From Centrapalus pauciflorus (taxonomy: Eukaryota > Streptophyta > Magnoliopsida > Asterales > Asteraceae), in contig JAANYP010004839.1 of the NCBI GenBank assembly GCA_020465985.1, positions 267,827 through 331,826 on the forward strand: 64,000 nt of DNA, read 5' to 3'. The translations under genes and the position numbers were made by a program. A model generated the notes under the pieces. That model did not search any database. It was not told the origin of the DNA and worked only from the letters and a program-made list of their open reading frames with translations. Positions 45,760 to 62,022 of the stretch are shown in pieces; positions within the stretch are counted from its first letter, which is position 1; every line of letters begins with the position of its first letter.

Positions 45760-48585
45760 ATGGAGTTTGTCAAAGAACACAACTGCCTACCCTACTCTCT
45801 AAAGCACTCTGAACTTCATTCGTTCCATGACATGATGGATTTTCTAAGACACTCCCATATCCATCATGCCCTCAATATCAATCCAACCATATACATATCT
45901 CATATTGAGCAGTTCTGGAACCGTGCCTCTGTACAAACCATCAATCGAGTTCCTTCTATAATATCCAAAATTGATGGCACTTCCATCACAGTAACTGAGG
46001 AATCCATTCGACATCATCTGCATCTTCAAGATGCCACAGGTATAACAGACCTAACCCTTAATGCATTACATACTGGTCTTCATGATATTGGATATAGGGG
46101 TCCTGCTGATTCCTTTACTTTCTTGAAAGCACACTTTTCACCTAAATGGAAATATCTTGTGCATATTATTCAGCAGTGTATTAGCCCCAAAAGAACTGGT
46201 TGGTCAGAATTTTCCTCAAATATTGCCACTGCCTTAGTGTGCTTTTCAATGGGCCAACAGTTCAATTTTTCAAATATGATTTTTCAGGGGATGTTAAGGC
46301 ATCATTCCCTAAAGAATGGGAAATTTTTGATGTATCCTAGATTTTTGGCAGAGATAATTGCAAACACTTGCACCACTTCTCATATACATAAGAGGATACA
46401 TGTTTCCCATCGGCACTCACTATCTTCAATTAAAAGGCTTTTAAAACAAAGTGCCAATTTTTTGAGTATCGATGTTCCATTGCCTTCTGCAATGATCAAC
46501 ATCATTCCAAGAAACAGAGGAGAGGGTCCTGAGCAGGCTCAGCCTAACACTACTGCTTCACCCCCAGGACCCCAACCCCCTCCTCATGATACACAAATGC
46601 CTTCTGCTCCTATTAATTAGCCAAAATCCACACTTAAATATCTATATAAAAGAAAAAGAGGTCCAGGAGCTCCTTCCTCCTCAGCCCTCAGACAAGAGCC
46701 AAATAACCCTGTGCAGGAGGACACTTCTGCACAGAATATCCAAAGGGTACACATTGAGGACACTCCCATCCTCACTCAGGAGGTGGACATCTCTCCAGAA
46801 ATAGTCCATATGGGTTCTGTGGCTGACACTACTGCTGTCTCTGCACCAGAGGCACAGGACAGTGCCAACATCATTAAGACCACGCCCATGGCAACAGCAA
46901 GTGTGCAAACACCAGCTGGAAGTCCCCAGAACCAAGAACAGAGGGGCTCAGATGTTTCTACTTCTGGTATTCATGCCAGTGATAGATCACAAGCACCACA
47001 TATGTTTGTTGATCTTGTGGCTAGTCTGCAACTTATGTTATTAACGGATCCTAAGATGAAACCTATTGTAGCTATGTTGGAATACCAAAAGTCCATCATT
47101 GCTGCACAGGGAGCACAGATCATTGCACTCAAACAGGCAGAAGCTGCTCAAAATTAGAGAATGGATTATCTCCATAAAGGGTTTACCCTCTGTGGAAATA
47201 AGATCATGCAATTAGAGCGTTTGATTCAAACCCAAGTGGCAAAAGTTGTAGGTCCTCCTGACCAAACCAATGCTTCCAAAAAGGGGGAGAATCAGGAGTT
47301 TCCTAAAGCAGTCCAAGCAGCTCCAACAAAATCAGTCCAAGCAGCTCCAACAGTTCAACCATCTAGGCTAACAGTCCCAACAGCTTCTCAAGCTGTTAGC
47401 CTAGAAACTCAAGCTGCTTCTTCAAGACAAACTGGAGTTGTTATAAAAGAGACAACTCAGGTTCCCAGCAGTTCAGTCCAAGCAACATCTTCTGCCACAA
47501 AAGATAAGGGCAAGGGTATTCTTATTGAGTCTCCAAAGCACAAATTTTCTTCCAGAGAAGCCCAGATTGCCTTTGATGCTGAAATTGCCAGAAAATTAGC
47601 AGAAGAACAAGATCAAGAGTTAGACCAGCAAACCCAGCCCCCAATGGAAGATGATGAAACCCTAGGTGATTATCTAAAAGGGTTTGTGGTCAAGCAAGGG
47701 GAAAAGAATAGGAAGATGCCAACAGGGCACTCTAAGGCTGAGCACAGAAGATTTCTAATAAATTTTGCCTTTGCAGCTGGTATCCCAAAGAAAATGGTTC
47801 AGTCCATGAGCACAGAAAGGCTGCAAAATATCCATGACAAAGAGATGGACAAAAGAAAGAAAGCCAAAGTCTCCCAAGAAGTCCAAATATCCCAAGAACC
47901 AGTTCAAACTGGTACAAGTGTTGTTCAAACTGCTTCCAGTGCCCCTGTTCCTTCTGTTCAAGAAGCTGCTTCTATTCCCAAATCAGAGTCATTGTCTCAA
48001 GCAAAGCTGGATCAGGTTAAGAAGGTGTTGTTTGAGCAACAACTACAAAAGGCGATGGAGTTAGAGAAATTAATAGACCAGCATGACTTTACAAAACCTC
48101 TTATTAATTACTGGTATGCTAAGCCAATGGACAATATTGACTTAAGATTTCAGTTTGTAATAAGAAGGGAATCTAGTCCAGAAGAAGAGTATGACAGCTT
48201 CTTGCATATGGCTCAAAAGATGACTAGAGATGAGCTCACAAGAATGCACAATATTGGGTCTGTGACACAAGTAAGATCGGCTCTACCACAAGTAAAGCAA
48301 GTCATCAAGGATCTGAAGAGCATTGTTGATCCTGAGTCTATAAGGAAAGATATAGAGGATGCAAACAAAAAGGGAATGAAGATCAAGCAAGTTGATCTGT
48401 TTGTTAAATCAAGGACTTACAGAATAAAATTTACAGATGGATCTGGTATGTTCTTCAACTTTGAATTCTATGATCTACCAAAAGCTATGCTACTCCAGAT
48501 AAAATCGGTTAAGATATCTTGTGATAGAGAAGAGATGAAGAAAGAGTTTTTGAAGGCTGTAAATCAGAAACTTGCACAGTTGTAA
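45760..48585 (+). pseudogene. Post-pol extra ORF (about 940 codons), Copia-B
   Basis: One frame runs the full length with TAG stops at 46618-46620 and 47155-47157. N-terminal domain (residues about 1-255): FHDMMDFLRHSHIHHALNIN, FSPKWKYLVHIIQQCIS, FNFSNMIFQGMLRHHS, KFLMYPRFLAEIIAN. These align with the Copia-A extra ORF in order and spacing. A Pro/Ser/Thr/Gln-rich middle (about 256-730) repeats VQAAP and QAAS motifs. The C-terminal part (about 745-941) is more ordered (YWYAKPMDNIDLRFQFVIRR, FNFEFYDLPKAMLLQIKSVK). No signal peptide or membrane segment. Function unknown; ORFs of this kind follow pol in Asteraceae Copia elements, from memory. Confidence 0.78.
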
Positions 48586-48676
48586 GTTTTTGAAAGCCTT
48601 GGTTTGTAAATAACAGTTTACTTGTTTATTTCCTTATTTGTATAGAACTTAAAGTCTTGTACAAAGAATTTAAGTT

Positions 48677-48685
48677 AGGGGGAGA
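48677..48685 (+). promoter_or_regulatory. Polypurine tract, Copia-B
   Basis: AGGGGGAGA just before the 3' LTR (48687). Copies of the same tract lie at 45456 and about 47281. Confidence 0.85.
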
Positions 48686-48686
48686 T

Positions 48687-49349
48687 TTTTGGGAAATAGT
48701 CTAAGTAGTTCAAGCTGTTAGTTAGACTTCTCAAACTGTTAGTAGAATTTATATGTAAATACAAAGTTCATGCTGTTAGTTGAAGAATCTCGAGCTGCTA
48801 GTGTAAAAGTTCAAGCTGCCAGAGTAAATCAACTCAAGTTGCTCTGTTCAAGCTGTCAAGTGATTCAAGCTGCTCAACAGTTTCATAAACAGAAAGTGCT
48901 GATTTTCAGGAAAAGATATCTACACGAAGATTGCAGCATATCTACTATCAGAGAAGTCATAGTCCTTCAAGGAAACAAATCAAGAAGCAATATAAATACA
49001 TAGAATAGGTCTTTCTATTGTATAGGAGTTTTCTGCGTATTCAAGTTTGTAATTGCTTTTTGTTTGAGTTTCCATAAGCCTCTAAGGTTGTAAAACCCTA
49101 AGAACAATTTGTGTTCTTCGTCTAATCAAACAGATTAGAGGTGATTGTAATCATTGAAGTCAGCAATACAAGCAGTTTTGATTATTACTTGTGTTTATTT
49201 GATATTGATTCTAAAAGCTTTTGTTCAAAATAATTAAGTGTTATTCCGCAAACATCTTAGTTAAACTTTGATTTAAAGCAAGATTATTGATTTATACTCT
49301 CATAAATTCAAATCAGTTAGTCTTGGTTAATTAGTTTCAGATCCTGACA
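48687..49349 (+). repeat. 3' LTR of Copia-B
   Basis: 663 bp ending GATCCTGACA; it starts TTTTGGGAAATAG, the first TG having become TT. About 13 differences from the 5' LTR by eye. Confidence 0.95.
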
Positions 49350-50605
49350 TGAACACAATTTATTGTAATAAGTTTAGGGGGAATATTTTAAATATACAAT
49401 ACTTCTAGTTGTATATAAATACAGTAGTAGGTACTGTTTGGATGTACGGTTGAACACTTCAAGTGATTGCACGAAATAGAAAGGAATAGTAGGTGCGAGA
49501 TTGTTAAGCAAGAAAGCATATTCTCAATGTAATATTTCTTCTCTCAATAATAATCATTAAATCCAGCTGTCATTTGATCTTGTTGCGTTTGATTGTTATA
49601 TGAATTACATATTGATATTTATTTATTAATTGGTATCAGAGCCTAATATGGCTAAATGTGCGTGATTTTTTAATCTGAAAGTTGAATTTTCGAGCACTGT
49701 TCTATCGGAGTTTTTTTTTTCAAAATTCTGAAAATCCTTACTGGTTTTTGATTGAGTGGGTGAAATGAAGTGATTTTTTGATCGAATGATCATTTTTTAA
49801 AGTCGAATCTGTTGATATAAGTCTCAAATCATAACTTCAAACACACAGATTTTAATTGTGATTTTTCTAATTTTTTGAAAAAAGTGGTGTTCTTCACGTT
49901 TTTTTTTTCAATTTTTGTGATTTTAATCTGAAATTAGACAAAGTTGTTTCACAAAAAGTGTTTCTGTATGTAAACCGAATCTTTGATTTTAATCTGAGTT
50001 CAATTCATCCATTTTTTATGCAAATTTTGATTTCTGAACTTGGATTTATTCAAAAACTGTTCAAACTCGATTATAGTATCATTCGAGTTTTATCAAAGTG
50101 TTAACCGAGTTTCACAACAGTTTTGACCAAGTTTGAGAAAGTTTATTTCGAGTTTGATCATTTTGACAATCGAGTTTGATCAAAATTTCTTCGAGTTTAC
50201 TCAAGTATAAATCGAGTTTGTTGTATTGTTACTCGAGAATGATTGTTCTTCATTCGAGTTTGTTACTTTAATCAACCGAGTTTGATATAAAGACAAACAA
50301 GTTTCATAAGGCTTCCATCGATATTGATCCTTCTTATTTCGAGTTCATTCATTCACTATTCGAGTTAGGTAACTCATCATTCGAGTTTCCTACTTCTTTC
50401 ATCTAGTTTGTTAGTTCTTAAACTGAGTTTGATACCTAATCATTCGAGTTTCATTCTTAATCATCCAAGTTTGATACATATTCATTCGAGTTTCATCATT
50501 AATCATTCGAGTGTCATTCTAACTTTTGACTGTATGACCTTTGCTGCTTAAATTGGCCATAACTTTTGACCAGAATATCATTCAAAGGCTAACCATACGC
50601 CAAAA
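49350..50605 (+). mobile_element. Family-3 Copia: rest of 5' LTR, primer site, leader
   Basis: After the TGAAC duplication the LTR resumes and leads to TGGTATCAGAGCC (49631-49643). The leader matches 3211-3771 (CCTAATATGG, GGTTTTTGATTGAGTGG) and from 50040 contains about 20 (T)CGAGTTT motifs. It is cut by Gypsy-B at 50606 before any gag start. No body or 3' LTR of this family is recognised to the right. Confidence 0.65.
50040..50520 (+). repeat. TTCGAGTTT motif array in family-3 leader
   Basis: About 20 copies of a TCGAGTTTG/TTCGAGTTTC core, usually 18-28 bases apart, with variable A/T-rich spacers. Longer version of the array at 3640-3770. Confidence 0.8.
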
Positions 50606-53000
<2,395 letters not shown>

Positions 53001-53003
53001 GAT

Positions 53004-53016
53004 TGGTATTAGAGCC
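53004..53016 (+). promoter_or_regulatory. Primer binding site, Gypsy-B
   Basis: TGGTATTAGAGCC, one base different from the initiator-Met-tRNA site, three bases after the LTR. Confidence 0.8.
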
Positions 53017-53123
53017 ATAGTTATAGTGAACTAGGTTGCATTAGTACCTAGACTATAACTGTTAGAAAAACTGAACTTTCTTCAAGAACTGTGAACTCAT
53101 ATATGGACCCTGATGACAATAAC

Positions 53124-53876
53124 ATGTCGAACAATACGGTTATTATCCTCTTTGACTCAGAGGATGAATTCTCACCATGGAACAAGGAAGCCAAGGTGAC
53201 ACTGAGGTGTACTTTGGATCGGGAACCCACCCAGACCAAATCAATGACGATGTAATGGACCTGTCAAAGCACAAGGAGGGAACCTGTGGCCCTGCAACAC
53301 AAATTGCTCCACCATCACCACCACATATTCCACCCTACATCCTATTCAGAAACCATCCCAATTGGCCATTGAAGAAGTTCACCCCTAGGAAAAGGGTGTG
53401 ACTGGCACAACAGGAGTCTATCCCGGTATCTGCCCATCAGCCAAGCCCGCTGCAGTAGCGACGGGCAAACATAAGACAGTAGGGATGGATGCCTCACACT
53501 CTCCAAGAGTGGTGAAACGAGGAAGGGATCCAAAGCCAGTTTGAAGTCGGAACACCATCTTCCTCTCAAGTGCCGACACTTACCCAGAATCCTACGTAAC
53601 AAACGATGCCTCTATTGGTGGCAAGGGACGCCAGACACGACCTCCAATTTCGACAAAATCCACCAAGAGGTCAGTGAAATATTTGCAAGGATTAAGCAGG
53701 AGACAATACGAACCATCAATATACCTTTGGCCAACCAGAATACCCAGGCAATTCAACATGACGGAACTAACGAATTGTGGCAGCGCCTAGCAGAGCGCAA
53801 AGCCCGCAATGCAGAACTAACCCAACGACTTAACGCTCTGGAGTACGAGGAAACCTCGAAGGCATCTCATACTTAG
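53124..53876 (+). pseudogene. Extra ORF before gag (ORF0), Gypsy-B
   Basis: Counterpart of 11762-12546. It starts MSNNTVIILFDSEDE and ends ELWQRLAERKARNAELTQRL, then a TAG at 53874, the same start and coiled-coil end as in Gypsy-A, with a proline-containing middle (PSPPHIPPYILF). Stops and frameshifts interrupt the middle. Conservation of both ends in two diverged copies argues that this was translated. Function unknown. Confidence 0.6.
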
Positions 53877-54110
53877 TACCCTCTTACCATTTTATAGTAT
53901 TTCTCTAGGTTTTAATATCTGATATATCTTAGGGTATGTAAGGCTTAAAAATTTATCGGAAAATCCCGACCATATCATGTACAAAGTTTAGGTATCAAAC
54001 ATTTTAATGAAGAACTATGTTTTATCTATAACTATGTGCATGAGGTCATGTAGTACGACAATCTGCCTAAGAAATTTCAAACCCACAGACTTATCCTCTT
54101 ACCTCATTAG
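53877..54110. other. Gag deletion junction in Gypsy-B
   Basis: Sequence like the Gypsy-A region 12547-12735 (for example TGCCTAAGAAATTTCAAACC) passes straight into sequence like the protease region near 13890. About 1.15 kb, the whole gag including both zinc knuckles, is missing. Confidence 0.7.
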
Positions 54111-54490
54111 ATACCACTTATGCATTTCTACTATTTGATACTAGTGCTGATACGAGGTTTATATCTACTAAGTCAGTATGCAGATAAATTCCATTCTTAC
54201 ACCATTAAGTGACACTTATGCTATTGAGGTTGATGAAAATTAGACACTTAAGACAAATAATATAAGTCAAGGATGCCCCTTAGAATTAGTAGGTCAACTC
54301 TTTGAAATAGACTTGATGCCCGTCAAACTGGGAAGTTTTGACGTGGTCATAGGCATGAATTGACTATCGAAAAATCATGCAAAAATAGTGTGCAACAAGA
54401 AGACGGATCATATACCTTTAGTCAATAAGAAGGTTCTTACTGTCCAAGGCAAAGCAAGAAATACCAAAGTAAGCATCATCTCCAGCATCT
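54111..54490 (+). pseudogene. Protease remnant, Gypsy-B
   Basis: The active-site region reads LFDTSADTRFIST, with Gly changed to Ser. GSFDVVIGMN aligns with the protease C-terminal motif of Gypsy-A. Stops are frequent; not functional. Confidence 0.65.
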
Positions 54491-55350
54491 GAAGTGTTGA
54501 TAGAGAGGGAGCCAAAGGAAAAGCGGCTCGAAAATATTCTTATTATTTATGGTTACCCCAAAGTTTTTCCAGAATACATACATGAACTCCCAACATCGAG
54601 GCAAGTCAAATTCAAAAATCAGCCTAGTATTAGGTGCTGCACCAGTGGCTCGAGCACCAGGCCGATTAGCCCCATCAATATTGTAAGAACCATCCAACCA
54701 ACCGTAGGAGCTCTTAGATAAAAGGTTTATCAAACCGAGTTCCTCTCTTTGGAGTAGCTCCAGTTTTATTTATAAAGAAGAAGGATGGAACCTTCAGAAT
54801 GTGCATCAATTACCGAGAGCTAAATAAACTAAGAGAGTCGATATCCGCTCACAAGGATCAATGACTTGTTTGACCAAACTCCAAGAATTAAGCTTCTATT
54901 CGAAGATCGACCTAAGGTCTGGTTATCATCAGGTTAGGGTTCACAAGAAAGATAGTCCAAAGACAGCCTTCAGATTCCGTTACGGTCATCATAAATTCCT
55001 ATTAATGCCATTTGAATTAACCAGTGCCCCAACGGTATTCATGGACCTCATAAATCAGGTGTGCAAACCTTATCTAGACAAATTCGTGATTATATCCATG
55101 AATGACATCTTAATCTACTCACAAAAAAAGGAGGAGCACAAGCAAACACTTAAGCCTGATTCTAGAGTTGTTGAAAAAAGAACAACTATATGCCAAGCTT
55201 TCTAAGTTTGACTTTTGGCTAAGATAGGTAAGATTTCTCGGGCACGTGATCAATAGTAAAGGGATCCAAGTTGACCCCGCAAAGATCAAGGCTATCATGA
55301 ATTGGTCAACCCTTAGAAACCCCAAAGAGATACGACAGTCCTTAAGACTC
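54491..55350 (+). pseudogene. Reverse transcriptase remnant, Gypsy-B
   Basis: Recognisable pieces: YPKVFPEYIHELPTSRQVKF, KKDGTFRMCINYRELNKL, FYSKIDLRSGYHQVRVH, LINQVCKPYLDKFVI and VIISMNDILIYS. The catalytic motif that is FIDD in Gypsy-A reads SMND, so one aspartate is lost. Multiple frame changes. Confidence 0.85.
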
Positions 55351-55990
55351 GCCACTTATTACAGGCAACTATTAAAAATTTCTCAAGGATCACTGGAGCT
55401 CTAACAAAACTGACCCGAAAAGACATTAAGTATGATTGGGGCAAGGATCAGGAGACATCATATCAGTTATTAAAGCATAAAATGCGCAGCGCGCTTATTT
55501 TATCTAAGAGAAGCAAGAAATTTGTAGATTACTGTGACGCTTCACACGATGGGTTAATATAGAAAGATGGGGTCATAGCTTATACTTTATGAAAACCTAA
55601 GGTTCACTAGGTGAATGACACAACGCATGATCTAGATCTTGGAGCAGTAGTCTTTATCTTTAAGACTTGGAGACATTAGTTGTACGGTAACAAGTGTACT
55701 ACACTCACAGACCATAAGGGCCTCCAACACATCTTGAACCAGAAAGAGTCGGATATGAAGTAGTGCCATTGGATGAAGCTAATAAGTGATTGCAACTATG
55801 AAAAATAGTTATCACCTAAGGAAAACTAATGTGGTTGTAGACGCTGAAAGCCGAAAGGAACGAGCTAAGCCATTAAGAGTACAAGCCCTAGTTATAACCA
55901 TTCAACCAAACCTTCCTCCCTTAGTTCATGATGCACAAGTAGAAGTTGTTAAGGAGGAAAATATGAAAAATGAAGCCCATCACGGAATGG
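55351..55990 (+). pseudogene. RNase H remnant, Gypsy-B
   Basis: Pieces: ATYYRQL, VDYCDASHDG (first acidic residue), and the end motif near 55830 with NVVVDAESRKERAKPLRVQA, matching RYHPGKANVVADALSRKE of Gypsy-A with changes. Many stops. Confidence 0.7.
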
Positions 55991-56700
55991 ATAAATAGTT
56001 TGGGATAGGGGCTAATGGAAATCGATACTTCATAAATAGAGTATGGTTACCCTGTTTTGGTGGAGTAAGAAAGCCGATTATAGATGACAGACACAAATCA
56101 AGAAATGCCGTCCACCCCAGACCTGATAAAATATATCATGACCTCAAGGAGCTATACTGGTGGCCTAACATGAAGGCGTTGCCACATATGTCAACAAATT
56201 CCTAACATGCTCCAATGTTAAGATAAAACATCAAAAACCATTTGGGTAATAGTCGACCGCCTAACAAAATTCGCGCATTCCTACCAATCAAGGAGAACAA
56301 CAGGATGAATAAGCTATTCCAAGCGTACCTCAAGGAAGTCGTCTCCAGACACGGAGTGCCTATTTCAATCATTTCGGATACGGATAGCAGATTTACATTT
56401 AGATTTTTGGCAATCGATTACAACAAGCTTTGGATACAAACTTGGACATGAGTACCACATATCACCCTCAGACCGATGGTCAGAATAAAAGAACGATTCA
56501 AACCCTAGAACGTATGTGTAATGGATTTTGGGAAGTGTTGGGATACTCAATTGCCTTAGTGGAATTATCGTACAACAATAGCTATCACTTGAGCATTAAA
56601 GCTTCTCCATTTGAGGCACTGTACGAACAAAAATTTCGATCCCCCTTGGCTGGGCCAAAGTCAGGGTTAGTCAAGTCATTGGCCCAGAATCATACTTGAG
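55991..56700 (+). pseudogene. Integrase remnant, Gypsy-B
   Basis: Contains a zinc-finger remnant (LYWWPNMK), then LFQAYLKEVVSRHGVPISI with SDTDSRFTF (second catalytic Asp) and YHPQTDGQNKRTIQTLE, where the catalytic Glu is Lys. The part around the first Asp is deleted relative to Gypsy-A. FEALYEQKFRSPL marks the end of the core. Confidence 0.75.
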
Positions 56701-56739
56701 ACCAGCAAAAAGATAGTACAGATACGGAACCGACTAAAA

Positions 56740-57150
56740 GTTGCCCAGGATCGTCAGAAAAGCTATGTAGACGTATAGAGAAAATCCCATGAGTTCCAAT
56801 TAGGAGAAAGGGTACTGATGAAAGTCTCGCCATGGAAGGACGTGGTACGATTTGGGAAACAAGGGAAACTGAATCCTCATTACATTGGACAATTCAAACT
56901 CTTAAAGAGAATTGGACTAGTAGCTTATCGTTTAGAGCTACCACCAGAGCTCAGTGTGCGCAATATCTTCCACGTATCGAATTTGAAGAAGTGTTTGTTA
57001 GATAACACTGATAAACTTTGCTTCATCAAAGAGCCGGTAGAAATCATGGACCGTAAGTTCAAAGGATTGAAGCACAGTCGTTTACCCATCCTGAAGGTCA
57101 GATGGAATTCTAGACATTGACCAGAATTCACTTAGGCATGCAAAGACCAT
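56740..57150 (+). pseudogene. Integrase C-terminus with chromodomain-like tail, Gypsy-B
   Basis: An open piece of 100 codons: LMKVSPWKDVVRFGKQGKLN, PHYIGQFKLLKRIG, NIFHVSNLKKCL, EIMDRKFKGLKHSRLPI, VRWNSRH. Same GPF/Y and chromodomain-like tail as Gypsy-A, shortened between NLKKCL and EIMD. Confidence 0.78.
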
Positions 57151-57273
57151 TTTAAGCTAAGATACACTCACCTATTCTTTAGCAACAAGATACACTCACC
57201 TATTCTTAAGAAACAAGACCCCTGAGGATACAAGATAAAATTTCGGGACAAAATTCCCTTAACAAGGGGAGAC

Positions 57274-59793
<2,520 letters not shown>

Positions 59794-60449
59794 GCAGGCC
59801 CGAGTGTGGATGATCGGGCCATAATGTTCTTGTATCCCAAGACAGGGTGCGCAATACAAGAGGGTAAATGGAAAAGACCGTAACTTTTGACCCGGGTCTC
59901 TGTTTGGGGCCCTTCAGGTGTCCAGACGTCCGTTGGCTCGAGCTCCACGCAATGACAAACCATCAAAGGTGGTTTGCCCAATCGTTTGGCCCAAATTTGA
60001 CCTGGAATGAAAGTTATGGGCTTTTTAATGTTTTTGTCGGTTTTTGGGGTTTTTATTTTGGTTCCCTGGGTCGACCCATTGGGTTTTTTGACCCGTTTTT
60101 AGTTTCCCGTTTTTATTTAAGCTATGTTGAAGTATTGTAAGAAGGCATATTATCAATCACGAAAACTTTTTCATATTCCAAATTCCAAGCTCAAATCAGT
60201 TGTTTGAAGCCTAATTGTTTGGCATTTTCCGGAATCAACAAACTTTTAGTAGGGATTAATCTAGGAATTCTTTGAATCAACAGATTAATCTGTTTTTCCA
60301 TTTTCTATGCTACATCACACAATCTGCATCAGGATCAACATATTTGAATAATGAAACTAGTATATGAAGAATATTCAAATCCGGTGGATTTTGTCTATTT
60401 TCCCATTTTTTTTCATAATTAGATCGAGACAGTTTTAAGCGTCAAGTCT
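59794..60449. other. Unassigned stretch right of Gypsy-B
   Basis: Begins with a GC-rich part (GCAGGCCCGAGTGTGG, GACCCGGGTCTC) unlike the AT-rich surroundings, then G/T-rich sequence with TTTTTGG runs, then AT-rich. No recognisable coding domain. TAACTTTTGACC (59880) also occurs in the family-3 leader (50560), so part may be the leader's continuation. Confidence 0.35.
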
Positions 60450-61541
60450 TTTGGGAATCACCTGATTATGCCTCAAGGCACTTTTGATCAGCATTTGAAG
60501 AAATCTTTGATAATGGACAAAACGACTTTCATTCCCAATTCCCTTTCCTTGAATTACCTTTATAAGCTCATTCCAGATAAGTATAAATATTTACATCACA
60601 TTCAAATTAGCTCTATTAGCCTACTCAAACAACAGTTGACAATCATAAATAGTGTGTACCACTCTCTAAATAAAATTTTCTTTTCAAAAGTATCTCATTC
60701 TATGTAGATCTTGGCACACTTGAAATTCAGACTCAAATACTTGAAACTTTGTAAGAGCTAGAAAATGCTTGATTATTGGCAGGAGTAGAGCTTTCATTAA
60801 ATTAGCCAAAGTAATAATCACATGTATATTCATCCAATCTGGCAACAAAATGATGATCATTTTCTTTTTCTACATAAGTGATAAAATGCCAGAATTGTTG
60901 TAGAAAGATTGTAGAAATTTTCTTTGGTTTGTATGTTAAGGTCTAGACAGCGGATGACCCTTCTGAAATTCCAAAATGATTTGGTTAGAGAATTTTGTGG
61001 TGTCAATTTCAAGGTAATGGTTATTTACTTTCAGTGGTAAAAAAATATGATCTTTTCAGTAACTGATGTTCAGAGGTGGGTTGGGATGTAATATTGGCTT
61101 CTTTATTAGAAGGAATTTCATGATTAGACGATTAGGGTTGATCAGCTTTAACAACTCATGTTCCTTTTAACAACTCTGTACATTCTACATCTGTTCTCTT
61201 AACTGAAAAAACTTCTTAACAAAATCCTCAGAAACTTATTTGAGTGCATTGTTGAACAAGTCCTCCGTAATAAACTTGGGTAAAATATCACCACCAGTGT
61301 CACTACCCATTTAACTAGCTGTTGTCACGACACTGGAATGCACTGTGTGGCCTGCCATAAGAGTTGATGGAATGTACGCTCTTGCAGGGCTATTAACTGA
61401 TCCTCGTGTGCTCGTTGGCAACACTGCAGTTGTTCGAGCTGTAGATACAACACTTGTTGTCACAAAGACAACCGAATCACGTGTCCTAAAATGTATATGC
61501 ACTAGACTCGACATGGTTAAAGAAAATGAAGTCAAGGGCAT
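60450..61541 (-). pseudogene. Possible decayed post-pol ORF of a minus-strand Copia
   Basis: Minus-strand translation near 60545-60440 gives NESRFVHYQRFLQMLIKSAL, reminiscent of the KFLMYPRF and FLLYPRFIMMLI signature of the extra-ORF N-terminal domain. The rest (to an open piece at 61541-61311) shows coding texture but many stops. Only the short motif supports the call. Confidence 0.22.
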
Positions 61542-61813
61542 ATTGTATGTTCTGAATGAACACTAGTTACTTTATGTGATAATTTACTGTGAGAAATTGA
61601 AACAATCTCTTGTTGGGAGAAACTGAGTGGCTGAGTGGGATGCATACATGCATCAGTAGGTCACTAATGTCCAGTTCAATACCTTGCCTTAAAGAATAAG
61701 GTTTGGAGTGGATGTGATTATTCAACTTATCAGTGACTGGGATGCACTCACATTTGCGCTCATTGAATTAAGTTTGCCCTTCATTCAGTCCTCACTACAT
61801 ATTCTATATCTAA
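61542..61813. other. Non-coding left flank of the Copia-4 LTR
   Basis: I see nothing identifiable. Confidence 0.4.
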
Positions 61814-62010
61814 TGTAGTGTCAATGTATTCATACTCATCCCTATTAGTGTAATTGGGCCCATTGCCCATTAGGATTTTAGGGTTTCACATTCTAGGGTT
61901 TTGTAGTCTATATAGACTATGGTTATGTATTCTATTGATTCAACTATATTGTATTCTACTCTTGTTTGCATAATAAACCATTTTATCATTCGGCCATATA
62001 TTTTTTATCA
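61814..62010 (+). repeat. 5' LTR of Copia-4
   Basis: Ends TTTTTTATCA exactly before the primer site. The start TGTAGTGTCAATG is the best TG candidate (61819 is possible). Contains CTATATAGACTATGG, a TATA-like box. Confidence 0.6.
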
Positions 62011-62022
62011 TGGTATCAGAGC
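62011..62022 (+). promoter_or_regulatory. Primer binding site, Copia-4
   Basis: TGGTATCAGAGC immediately after the LTR, matching initiator-Met tRNA. Confidence 0.9.

Larger units (their letters stand above)
38579..49349 (+). mobile_element. Copia-B: 10.8-kb Sirevirus-like Copia with extra ORF
   Basis: A complete Ty1/copia element with two 663-bp LTRs and perfect target duplication TGAAC (38574-38578 and 49350-49354). Order: LTR, primer site, gag with two knuckles and a coiled coil, protease-integrase, RT-RNase H, short spacer, extra ORF, polypurine tract and LTR. LTRs differ at about 13 positions by eye (about 2%). It interrupts the 5' LTR of a family-3 Copia. Four TAG stops, other stops and frameshifts make it defective. 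Confidence 0.95.

Noticed and set aside
61311..61566. Overlapping open frames on both strands as genes
   Set aside because: Neither contains a known motif and both are under 80 codons; kept only as part of a low-confidence relic.
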